A DNA stretch of 64,000 nt from WTFY01 sp965220895 (GTDB taxonomy: Bacteria > Pseudomonadota > Gammaproteobacteria > UBA4575): the NCBI GenBank assembly GCA_965220895.1, contig OZ244850.1:372001-436000 (forward strand). The letters run 5' to 3'. The position numbers and the translations under genes are program-made. The notes under the pieces are model-generated. The model worked only from the letters and a program-made list of their open reading frames with translations, had not been told where the DNA came from and did not search any database. Within the stretch, counting starts at the first letter, position 1, and each line of letters opens with the position of its first letter. Below are positions 34,699-42,608 of this stretch, piece by piece.

Positions 34699-34865
34699 TT
34701 ACTTAATCTTGATGTCGATCCGGCAGTGATCGCTTGGCCCCCATTCCTCGGGTTCGTTGAAGGCCTTCGCAGTCATCTGCTTATGGAATCCCCTTGAGGC
34801 AAACACGTAATCGAGCTGGTTTGCAGTGGTCTTCGGTGTCTGTCTGCTTGAATGATACGTTGGAA
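34699..34865. repeat. Long direct repeat, copy 2 of 2
   Basis: Matches 31935-32101 at about 93% over 167 bases in the same orientation. Here it forms the authentic 3' end of the endonuclease/exonuclease/phosphatase gene that starts at 35499. Confidence 0.9.
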
Positions 34866-35499
34866 CATTTTTTGTGTCATCCGGGAGCCCGTGAGGCCGT
34901 GGTATCGCCTGCCGGCCACTCGGAGATTGCAGCCCAATGAATTCCAGGCCAAGGGCCTCGAGTCAAGAGAACACACTTCGATCTCGTGCGGGTAATGCAA
35001 GCGGATTGTTATCCGTGGCCCCGTGGATGAGATTGAAATCGCCTGCAAACACAATCCGGTGCCTGGCCGGGTTCGTACTCCCGATGAACGTGCTCAGGTC
35101 CGATATGGACCGAAGCGCCATTGCATCCTGATAGCCTACTGACCAACTGGTTTTCGTGCACGGATGCGGGTATTCCAAGCGAGCATACAACGAGACGGCA
35201 ATGAAGGGCTCGATGTGCCTTGGAGCAATGTAAGCCGCGGCGATAATACCCGGCGCACTTGCCATCAGCTCATCCAGCCCATGCTTTCTTCCCGGCGAGA
35301 TGGTTCGCAGTTCATGGAACCCAACCTGGTCCGACAACTTCAGCGCCTTTGCTCTACGATCGTACAACTCCAGTTCCCAGCTATTCTCAGGAAAGGGAAA
35401 TGCCTGGATCAATGCAACATCGTAGTCTGATTCCTCAAGCACCCTCAAAGGCTGCTTGCGCTTGGCAATGTTCCAGATTACGAGTCGTACTTCACCCAT
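34699..35499 (-). pseudogene. Endonuclease/exonuclease/phosphatase-family gene with one premature stop
   Basis: The family acts as a metal-dependent phosphoesterase. The frame begins MGEVRLVIWNIAKRKQP, contains DYDVALIQAFPFP and HRIVFAGDFNLIHGATDN (the GDFN motif), then stops at TGA (34963-34965). It continues in the same frame through LEALGLEFIGLQSPSGRQAI, NQLDYVFASRGF and WGPSDHCRIDIKIK to TAA at 34699. The full 266 codons are a normal length, so a single change such as CGA to TGA explains the break. The truncated product of 178 residues would lack the catalytic DH region. Confidence 0.88.
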
Positions 35500-35689
35500 C
35501 GCAGCTTGCCAACTCTAACCCTATGTATAGCCTGCATTTTGGAAAAGCCTGCCACAGCCTGCGCCCTCGCGAGTAACTCCTGCCTGCAAGACCCAGCCTG
35601 TCGGGACATGCGTGGCGCTCAAGGGCAAGAAAGGCGAATTCCGTGCGAACCGGTATACAATCCTCCTGGTGCTGACTAACGAGAATTTG

Positions 35690-36478
35690 ATGAACCGTGG
35701 CGTGATGAGCAGGCTGTACTGGCCCTGCCAGGTACTGGTCCTGGTGATGGCCATCGGGATTTTTGGCGAGGCGGATGCACAGCCCATCAGGAAATCGAAC
35801 TCCGGTATCTGCCACTGCCCGGGCGGACAATACTACGAGCGCACCTCAAGGCGCATTGTCTTTGATTCGATCGAGGCTTGTCTTGCTAGCGGGGGGCGAC
35901 ACCCCAAGCGTGGACAGGGGCAGTGTTCTGCACCGCAGAACCGGGATTCTGCCGCTGGCAAAACACAAGGCCTGGACCCCACCGCCAAGCTGTCGGCTAG
36001 GCCCTATGATCGAAACATGTTCGGCGGATGGGCCGATGCGGACAGGGACTGCCAGAACACGCGCCACGAGCGCCTGATCGACTTGTCCAGCATTCCTGTA
36101 CGTCTTTCCGAAAACGGGTGCTGGGTCATCCAGGGACACTGGGAAGACCCGTATACCGGAACGACCCACACCCTTCCAGAGAAGTTGCACATTGATCACC
36201 TCGTTCCTCTCTACTATGCCTGGCAACGGGGTGCGGACCGCTGGGAGCCTGAAGAGCTGAGACGTTTCATGAACGACCCGGCAAACCTTTTGGCGGTCGA
36301 GGCTGTCGTGAATCAGGACAAGGGTGCAAAAGGGCCGCTCGCGTGGCTTCCACCCGATGCACGGTTCCATTGCGAGTACCTGTTGAGGTTCATGCGCATC
36401 ACGGCGCGGTACAACCTGCACCACTCACCCCGCGAGCAAGCAGGGCTGGAGCAACTGACCGCTGATAAATGTGACTGA
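35690..36478 (+). CDS. Exported HNH-family nuclease (DUF1524/GmrSD C-terminal-like)
   Basis: A 262-residue protein starting at 35690 with a signal peptide cleaved near residue 30 (GIFGEADA). The N-terminal CHCPGGQYYERT segment is a small cysteine motif. The nuclease core has the His-metal motif LHIDHLVPL (Asp169, His170), Asn199 in NDPANLLAV and Asn208, as in HNH proteins of the DUF1524 group. GHWEDPYTGTTHT precedes it. It should degrade nucleic acid outside the cytoplasm or in the periplasm. Other in-frame starts at 35612 and 35705 are possible. It is divergent from the phosphatase pseudogene. Confidence 0.82.
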   Translation: MNRGVMSRLYWPCQVLVLVMAIGIFGEADAQPIRKSNSGICHCPGGQYYERTSRRIVFDSIEACLASGGRHPKRGQGQCSAPQNRDSAAGKTQGLDPTAKLSARPYDRNMFGGWADADRDCQNTRHERLIDLSSIPVRLSENGCWVIQGHWEDPYTGTTHTLPEKLHIDHLVPLYYAWQRGADRWEPEELRRFMNDPANLLAVEAVVNQDKGAKGPLAWLPPDARFHCEYLLRFMRITARYNLHHSPREQAGLEQLTADKCD

Positions 36479-36561
36479 AAAGCCGGCCAGTTCAACCTGT
36501 GCGGTACGCTGCTTTCGATCCGTACAGACGACCGGGTGACCTGCCTAGGCGAGTCCTGCCA

Positions 36562-37194
36562 TCAGCGGCATAAGGGCCAGACCTGATACCAAGAGTCGCA
36601 ACGCAAGTGCGATTCGCAGCGTGCCAGTTGTGATGCGTATTGCCGGGCAGTGTCCCTTACCCGCGCTGCAGTTCTCTGCACCCCCGGCTTTTTCTTCCAG
36701 GTACCGCGTCGGTACCCCCCTTTACCTTCATGGTAGGCAAGGTACAGATTGTAGGCATCGGTACGGGGAATACCGAGTTCGCGCCATGTCTTGTGGTTGT
36801 ACCAGCCAATGAAGTCAAGCGCGTCTTCCATATCCGAGCGGCTCTTGAAAAGCCTGCCCCGTTCTTCCTGATATTCTCCCCACACCGGGTCCTGAGCCTG
36901 GGCATAGCCCTTGGCCGACGATGCGCGCCCGAGCGGAATAATCAAAAACCACCTGAACGGCGGTCTGGCATCAGACCGGTAGCTTGACTCGTGGCGCACG
37001 AACGCCATCTGGATATGTATGGGCGTGCCCCATTCCCTGACTGAGGCACGTGCATAGTCATACCAGTCAGGATGCTGCTTAAAAACTTCGCACAGGTTTG
37101 ACTGCTTTGTTGGCACCGGGGTTGCACAGGCGGCTAACAGTATGGCCACACATGCAACGCAAACCATTTGCTTGGACAATCGGAGACTCACCAA
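36562..37194 (-). CDS. Lysozyme-like (SLT) lipoprotein transglycosylase
   Basis: 210 residues. The N-terminus is a lipoprotein signal (VACVAILLAAC), so the enzyme is probably tethered in the outer membrane. The transglycosylase SLT fold is indicated by AFVRHESSYRSDARPP with the presumed catalytic Glu, ASSAKGYAQAQDPVWGEY, IGWYNHKTW and the family signature YNLYLAYHEGKGGYRRGTW. Members cut peptidoglycan glycan strands. The start may be the first ATG or the one nine codons later. It is not part of an evident operon. Confidence 0.88.
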   Translation of the reverse strand: MVSLRLSKQMVCVACVAILLAACATPVPTKQSNLCEVFKQHPDWYDYARASVREWGTPIHIQMAFVRHESSYRSDARPPFRWFLIIPLGRASSAKGYAQAQDPVWGEYQEERGRLFKSRSDMEDALDFIGWYNHKTWRELGIPRTDAYNLYLAYHEGKGGYRRGTWKKKPGVQRTAARVRDTARQYASQLARCESHLRCDSWYQVWPLCR

Positions 37195-37271
37195 ATATCA
37201 CGCAAGGTATTTTTCGTACGATGTTTCATATACATGATAGGGCTTTCCTGAACGTTATTGTACAGTTGAAA

Positions 37272-37348
37272 TGGCGCGCCCGGCAGGACTCGAACCTGCA
37301 ACCCTCGGCTTAGAAGGCCGATGCTCTATCCGGTTGAGCTACGGGCGC
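37272..37348 (-). tRNA. tRNA-Arg (anticodon TCT)
   Basis: On the minus strand the acceptor GCGCCCG pairs with CGGGCGC. The anticodon loop CTTCTAA gives TCT, GGTTCGAGTCC forms the T arm and CCA is encoded. It stands at the right border of the accessory region, 29 bases after the fetB stop on the same strand. Confidence 0.97.
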
Positions 37349-37376
37349 ATGGCACAAGGCGTCCCTAGTGTAGCAC

Positions 37377-38114
37377 CTAGGTTTGGCGGGGGTTTACGCC
37401 TTCGACCGAAACCCCGGTATCACGTTGCAAAAACAGGTAAATGGCGGCAGATACCCCGGAGGAGCCAAACAGCACGCTCATGATGACGATCTGATACTTG
37501 ACTGCAATCAGGGGAGATACTCCGGACAGGATCTGGCCGGTCATCATTCCGGGAAAGGCGACCAGACCGACTGCAAAAAATGTGTTGATGGAGGGTATGA
37601 GGGCTGCAGTAAAGGCACTGTTGCGTGCGCGCACATAGTCTTCGGCGACGGCCATCTCCGATTCGAAACGTTCCGCGGCAAGGCTTACCGTGTTCATGGC
37701 ATTGGAGAAGATCATGCCGGCCAGTGGGATGACATACTGCGGCTGGTACCAGTAGTCGATCTGAAGCACGGCAAAGGTGGTCAGCGCCAGTGTCGACACT
37801 CCAGCGACAGAAATTCCAAACAGCGCTTTTGCATACAGCTCGGCACTCTTCTGCCTGAGTGGGCGCAATGCAATCCAGCTCGCCAGCAACAGCATCAGGG
37901 CCAGCACAATGACAACAATGCCTGCATTGTCCAGTGCAAAAATCGAGGTCAGGACATAGCCGATCGCTGTCAGCTGGATCAGCATTCTCGCGGATGCGTA
38001 CAGGGCCGTCTTGCTCTTCAATGACCACATCACGAGAATTGCGACCACCACCAGGATCGGAATCAGCGCGATCGCCAGATTCACCACTCCGATTTCATAT
38101 ATGGTAAGTTTCAT
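37377..38114 (-). CDS. fetB: FetB-type ABC transporter permease (UPF0014 family)
   Basis: 245-residue inner-membrane protein with about seven hydrophobic helices. Family segments include MIFSNAMNTVSLAAERFESE and the cytoplasmic loop that continues into NSAFTAALIPS, plus FPGMMTGQILSGVSPLIAVK. In E. coli FetB works with the ATPase FetA and is linked to iron export and oxidative-stress resistance. No fetA-like gene lies beside it here, so the ATPase must be encoded elsewhere or the permease is an orphan. The neighbours are tRNA-Arg downstream and a divergent acyltransferase gene. Confidence 0.9.
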   Translation of the reverse strand: MKLTIYEIGVVNLAIALIPILVVVAILVMWSLKSKTALYASARMLIQLTAIGYVLTSIFALDNAGIVVIVLALMLLLASWIALRPLRQKSAELYAKALFGISVAGVSTLALTTFAVLQIDYWYQPQYVIPLAGMIFSNAMNTVSLAAERFESEMAVAEDYVRARNSAFTAALIPSINTFFAVGLVAFPGMMTGQILSGVSPLIAVKYQIVIMSVLFGSSGVSAAIYLFLQRDTGVSVEGVNPRQT

Positions 38115-38213
38115 AGCCTAATCCACCCTGAATAACATTGGATCCGTTCACACCACCGGGATTCGTCCGATTCACGGACGCAGGTATTCCCACTCGCCAG
38201 ACTGACAGAACAC

Positions 38214-39071
38214 TTGTTTAAATTCCTGCTCAAAGCCCTCGCACGCCTGCCCCTGCCCGTATTGTATGGGCTGTCGGGGCCGCTTTACCTGCTGGTATTC
38301 TATATTTTGCGCTTCCGGAGAAAAGTTGCCGAAGACAATATCCGCAACTCGTTCCCGGAACTGGGTGCGACCGAGCACACGGCGCTGCTGAAGGACCATT
38401 ACCGGATGCTTTGCGATGTCGCGCTCGAGATCACGCGAAGCCTGGCCATGGCACCCGCCACGCTGGAGCGCCACGTGAGCTTCACCAACCTCGAGGTCGT
38501 CCAGCGGGAACTGCAGCAGAACCAGACCGTGCTGCTGGCGATGGCCCACCATTGCAACCCGGTGTGGGCGATACTGGCCTCGGGAGAACAGCTCGGCATT
38601 GCGGTGGATGGCATCTACAAGCCGCCGCACGTGGCCTGGCTGGACGAGCTGACCCTGAATTCCCTGTCCCGTTTCAACCTCACTCCGGTTCCCGCAAAAA
38701 CCTGCATCAGTACGCTGCTTCGACGTTCAACCAGTACGCGTGCGGTGGCCATCGTGGCAGACCAGGCCCCAAGGCGCAGTGACAAGGCCTACTGGACCCG
38801 GTTCATGCACCAGGATACGCCCTTTTACCTGGGCCTGGAAAAAATTGCCCAGCTGTTCAAATACCCGGTATTTTTCATGGACCTCAAGCGCACCGGACGC
38901 GGCTGCTACGAAGCCAGCTTCAAACCACTTGCCGCACCGCCCTATGACAAGCATTCGCACGCCATTTCCGAAAGCTTTGCAAGGGCCGTCGAGAAGCAGA
39001 TCCTGCGCTCCCCGCAGGACTGGCTGTGGACCCACCGCAGGTGGAAACGGGAAAAACCGCTATACGACTGA
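38214..39071 (+). CDS. LpxL/HtrB-like acyltransferase lacking the usual catalytic acid
   Basis: A 285-residue lysophospholipid acyltransferase superfamily member resembling lipid A secondary acyltransferases. It starts at TTG, with no strong ribosome-binding site. The N-terminal segment LLKALARLPLPVLYGLSGPL anchors it to the inner membrane. The motif that should be H-x4-D/E reads HHCNPV (His112, Val117), so the acid is replaced by valine. Later elements (IVADQAPRR, TPFYLGLEKIAQLFKYPVFF) are intact. It may act on another lipid, or be inactive. Its 3' end overlaps the convergent acyl-AMP ligase gene by 12 bases. Confidence 0.83.
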   Translation: MFKFLLKALARLPLPVLYGLSGPLYLLVFYILRFRRKVAEDNIRNSFPELGATEHTALLKDHYRMLCDVALEITRSLAMAPATLERHVSFTNLEVVQRELQQNQTVLLAMAHHCNPVWAILASGEQLGIAVDGIYKPPHVAWLDELTLNSLSRFNLTPVPAKTCISTLLRRSTSTRAVAIVADQAPRRSDKAYWTRFMHQDTPFYLGLEKIAQLFKYPVFFMDLKRTGRGCYEASFKPLAAPPYDKHSHAISESFARAVEKQILRSPQDWLWTHRRWKREKPLYD

Positions 39072-41000
39072 TTCCCGGCCTTGCAAAAACTTCGCCAGGT
39101 CGGCGATGCTGGGGTGCTCGACCAGGTCCGTGATCGCGAGGACTCCCGGGTACAGGTCATCCAGACCGGAGTGAATCTCGACCAGGGCCAGCGAGTCCGC
39201 CCCGATTTCAAGCAGATTGTCATGGATGGCAAATTGCCTGTCCGGCAGGGCCTCCCGGCAGACAGCAAGAATGGCATTCACGACTTCACCTTCCGGGGCC
39301 TGTACCTCACCCGTGCCAGTCTGCTCAAGTACTGCGGCCAGCTGCTGCAGGACCTCGTCATACGCACCGGCCAAGTATTCGTCGGCCAATGCGGAACGCT
39401 GGATCTTGCCGCTCGTGGTTTTCGGGATTCGGCTGACCGGGACGACATGGCGCACCTCGATGGCCAGGCTCTCGCTGACGGTCGCGATCACCCGGGAACG
39501 GATTGCCAGGAAGTCCTGCAGGTCGCCCTTGTGCAGGACGAACACCAGCACTTCCTCCAGTTCATCCTGCCGGGAAGACACCCCTGCCACCACCACCTTG
39601 CCCAGTTCCAGCTCCCCGGTGTCACACAACACTTCCTCAAGGTCATGGGGGTAGTAGTTCTGGCCGTGCACGAACAGCACTTCCTTGTACCGCCCCGTGA
39701 CATACAGCGCCTTGTTCAGCACAAATCCCAGGTCCCCGGTATCCAGCCAGTCGCCGTCGAAGAGGCTGCCGTCGTCGCCCAGGACCTGCTCGGTGACATT
39801 TTTCCCGCAAATACGGATGTGTCCGATGCGTCCCTCGGGCTGGGCACGGCCCTCGGAGTCGCTGATGCGCACACTGCAGTAGGTGATGGGTTCCCCAACA
39901 CCGACCAGAGCCACCGTATCCGGCCCCCGTTGCGAACTCAGGACTGCATCCGCACCAACGGAAAGTGAATTTCGGTGCACATGCATGACATCCAGCTCGG
40001 CGCCAATTTCCGGAAAGCTGACGGCCAGGCTGGCCTCGGCCAGGCCATAGACCGGGAACATGCTCTTTGCGGGCAGGCCGAAACGGGCCATGGCCCCGGT
40101 AAACTGCCTGCAAAGGCCGACCGAGATCGGTTCGGCCCCGTTAAAGATCAGGCGCACCCGTGACAGGTCGATCCCTTCCAGTCCCCTGCGATTGTATGCC
40201 TTCAGGAAGTGCTTGAACCCGAAGTTGGGAGACCCCAGCATGCTGGCCTTTTTCCTGCTAGCCGCCGTGATCCAGTACAGCGGTCTGCGCACGAACAGGT
40301 CCGTGCGCATGATGCAGTGACTGTAATTGTTGACCACCGGGCTCAGGTGGAACCCGATCAGCCCCATGTCATGGGTGAGCGGCATCCAGCAAAGACTGAT
40401 GTCTTCCGGCGACATGGCCGCACACTTGCGTATGCCTTCAATATTGGCTACCAGGTTGCGGTGTTTCAGTACCACCCCTTTAGGACTGCCCGTGGAACCG
40501 GATGAGAACTGGATGAAAGCCACGTCCTCGGGCCCGACCCTGGCCATTTCTCCGGGCGTTGAGATGTCCGCAATGTCATCACTCAAGAGCACCTGGCTTG
40601 GCTGCGGCCAGTGGCCCTCTGCGGATGTGCTTGATCGCAGGCGGGACAGGTTCTTTCGGTCCGTGTACAAAAATGCAGTATTCCCCAGTTGGCCTGCGAC
40701 ATTGAGAACCTTCTGCCGGTGCTGGTCACTGATACCGACGGCAAGCGGCACCGGAATGATGCCTCCGAACAGGCAGGCCCAGAACACGTCGACAAACTGC
40801 CGGTTGTCATTCAGAAAGAGGATCAGGTGGTCGCCCTTGCCGATGCCATGCTGCTGCAGGACATGCAGCAATCCCAGTGCGCGCTGGAACAGGGCCTCGA
40901 AACTGATGCACTTCTCATCTTCCTGTCCATCGATGAAACTGACAAAGCGTGCTTCACTGCGATTGTGTGACAGCGCTTCAATGAGGGTATGAAATTGCAT
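39060..41000 (-). CDS. Fatty acyl-AMP ligase fused to an acyl carrier domain
   Basis: 646 residues from the ATG at 41000 (an upstream in-frame start at 41141 is unlikely). The adenylate-forming domain has SSGSTGSPKGVVLKH near residue 165, NGAEPIS, GLAEASLA and WLDTGDLGF, and the FAAL-like substrate segment MPLTHDMGLIGFH. The hinge lysine region is TTSGKIQRS. The C-terminal 75 residues are a phosphopantetheine carrier with Ser603 in EIGADSLALVEIHSG. It would activate a fatty acid with ATP and load it on its own carrier. No polyketide or peptide synthetase is nearby, so the acceptor is unknown; the convergent acyltransferase is a candidate. Confidence 0.9.
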   Translation of the reverse strand: MQFHTLIEALSHNRSEARFVSFIDGQEDEKCISFEALFQRALGLLHVLQQHGIGKGDHLILFLNDNRQFVDVFWACLFGGIIPVPLAVGISDQHRQKVLNVAGQLGNTAFLYTDRKNLSRLRSSTSAEGHWPQPSQVLLSDDIADISTPGEMARVGPEDVAFIQFSSGSTGSPKGVVLKHRNLVANIEGIRKCAAMSPEDISLCWMPLTHDMGLIGFHLSPVVNNYSHCIMRTDLFVRRPLYWITAASRKKASMLGSPNFGFKHFLKAYNRRGLEGIDLSRVRLIFNGAEPISVGLCRQFTGAMARFGLPAKSMFPVYGLAEASLAVSFPEIGAELDVMHVHRNSLSVGADAVLSSQRGPDTVALVGVGEPITYCSVRISDSEGRAQPEGRIGHIRICGKNVTEQVLGDDGSLFDGDWLDTGDLGFVLNKALYVTGRYKEVLFVHGQNYYPHDLEEVLCDTGELELGKVVVAGVSSRQDELEEVLVFVLHKGDLQDFLAIRSRVIATVSESLAIEVRHVVPVSRIPKTTSGKIQRSALADEYLAGAYDEVLQQLAAVLEQTGTGEVQAPEGEVVNAILAVCREALPDRQFAIHDNLLEIGADSLALVEIHSGLDDLYPGVLAITDLVEHPSIADLAKFLQGRESVV

Positions 41001-41204
41001 AAGCCGTGCTTTGTGGGAAATGGAAAAGCTGCAGTATGGCCGGAAAATCCTTGGCCAGAGTATCGTCCGCTTCGCGCCTGGGGCCTGGCGGATGGCAGCT
41101 CGCAAATCCGTGGCCAAGACCGTACGGCCCTGTGTTCGCAATCCCCGATTATGAAGGATTATTGAACGTTTGGGAAAATCCAGGCGGGTGGCGCCCGATG
41201 GTGC

Positions 41205-41810
41205 TTACATCGAGAAGAGGTCAGGTTCTTTCTTTTCCCGAATCAACCTGAGCTGGCTGTCGGGAAGCGGTCGCATCATGGGTTCCAGTAACTTGCGGTC
41301 CGTCGATTCCAGCCAGTCCACATAGCAACCTCGGTCGAGTATGACCGGCATGCGGTGATGAATCCTGGACAGCATCGGGCTGGGTGTGGTGGTCAGGATA
41401 CTCATGAACATCTCGCCCCTGGTGCTGATTTCATACAGGCCCGCAAAAGCGAAGCCATCCCCGTCCATGGGATCTACCCTGTACTTGTCGCGTCGGCCCT
41501 GGGGCTGGTTTTCATCCCATTCGAAAAACCCGCTTGCCGGAATGATGCACCGGCGCTCGCGCAATGCTTGCACCCAGGTCTTTTTCTCCCAGGCACCGGC
41601 ACTGCGCGCATTGATCAGGGGCTTGCTGGAGAATGACCGTTTCCAGCCCCATTGCATGGAGGCTATTTCATTGCTCGTATCCCCCCGGAACACGACATCC
41701 ACCTGGTCCGCCGGGCAAACCTCCGCACGCGGGGAAAATTCGATCTCGGCATCAATCAGGGCTGCAATGACCGACTCGGGAAAGCGGTCCAGCGAAAAGC
41801 GCCCGCACAT
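41205..41810 (-). CDS. yedK: SOS response-associated peptidase-fold protein YedK/HMCES
   Basis: Shields abasic sites in single-stranded DNA by forming a covalent thiazolidine link. The 201-residue protein begins MCGRFSLD, so Cys2 becomes N-terminal after Met removal as the mechanism requires. Family motifs are RCIIPASGFFEWDE with the active-site Glu, FAFAGLYE, and the late HHRMPVIL with the conserved His. PLINARSAGAWEKKTW is the DNA-contact segment. No LexA box was identified upstream. Confidence 0.95.
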   Translation of the reverse strand: MCGRFSLDRFPESVIAALIDAEIEFSPRAEVCPADQVDVVFRGDTSNEIASMQWGWKRSFSSKPLINARSAGAWEKKTWVQALRERRCIIPASGFFEWDENQPQGRRDKYRVDPMDGDGFAFAGLYEISTRGEMFMSILTTTPSPMLSRIHHRMPVILDRGCYVDWLESTDRKLLEPMMRPLPDSQLRLIREKKEPDLFSM

Positions 41811-41844
41811 TCTCTGGCGTCCTGCAGCTGCAGTTTTGGAAAGT

Positions 41845-42381
41845 TCAGGCCGCCTTGGAATCCGCGCTGTTGATAATCACTTCCTTGCTGACGTCGACGC
41901 CTCGAACCAGCATGTCCAGCACCGGGCACTGCTCATCAACGGCGGCCGCCAGCTGCTGCAATTGTTCCTGGGATGCTGAGCTCTCGATTGTGGTCTTGTA
42001 ATGTACCTTGCTGAATCCCGGAGGCACATTCTCCTCCTTGCCCATCCCCAGCAGACCGCGAACGTCCAGATCTCCCTCAAGGCTCACCTCGCACTTCTGC
42101 AGCGGGATTCCCATCGCAGAGGCCAGGGCTACGTACATGATCTCCTGGCAGGTGCCCAAGGCGGCAAGTACCAGTTCGACCGGACTCGGGCCCAGGTCAC
42201 TTCCCCCGAATGCCGGCGGCTCATCGATCACCATGGCCGGAAATTTCCTGACGTTGGCCGAACAACGAACGTCATCTTCCCATGCGGTGTCCACTCGGTA
42301 CTTGAACTGTCCGCTTGCAGGGGATTCCGACACGCTCTGCACAATCTTTTCCACTGCTGCTTTGATATCTGCCTGACTCAT
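41845..42381 (-). CDS. OsmC-family peroxiredoxin-like protein
   Basis: A 178-residue protein of the OsmC/Ohr superfamily, which reduces organic hydroperoxides using two cysteines. Here the expected pair appears as DVRCSANVRKF and DEQCPVLDML. The central helix shows GPSPVELVLAALGTCQEIMY. The sequence looks closer to the OsmC-like/YhfA-type group than to Ohr, so the exact substrate is uncertain. It lies 34 bases upstream of yedK on the same strand and may share its transcript. Confidence 0.9.
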   Translation of the reverse strand: MSQADIKAAVEKIVQSVSESPASGQFKYRVDTAWEDDVRCSANVRKFPAMVIDEPPAFGGSDLGPSPVELVLAALGTCQEIMYVALASAMGIPLQKCEVSLEGDLDVRGLLGMGKEENVPPGFSKVHYKTTIESSASQEQLQQLAAAVDEQCPVLDMLVRGVDVSKEVIINSADSKAA

Positions 42382-42424
42382 TTCTGCCTACTCCTGTTTT
42401 GATGGGTGCAGCGGCACTGCACGA

Positions 42425-42598
42425 TTATTCTTTGATTTCCCGCATGTGCGGATTCTTTATGATGCATTCACTATAAGACAATCCGTCACCTCTCATCCAC
42501 AGATGCGCATGAAAATTACGTAAAAAAACCTCTGGTTTTATGAAATCTACATCATAGTCCCTACCGTCTATACGCACTCTTGATACAAGAATCTCCAT
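42425..42598 (-). CDS. Small hypothetical protein, AT-rich gene
   Basis: Not recognised. 57 residues starting MEILVSRVRIDGRDYDVDFI and ending PHMREIKE; the composition is that of a folded protein rather than a random frame. Base composition and codons (ATA, TTA, AGA, GTA) are clearly more AT-rich than the flanking transporter and OsmC genes, which suggests recent transfer. The frame continues upstream into the end of the transporter gene. The ATG at 42598 is the first that does not overlap it. No clear ribosome-binding site. Confidence 0.45.
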   Translation of the reverse strand: MEILVSRVRIDGRDYDVDFIKPEVFLRNFHAHLWMRGDGLSYSECIIKNPHMREIKE

Positions 42599-42608
42599 TG
42601 TTACGGGA

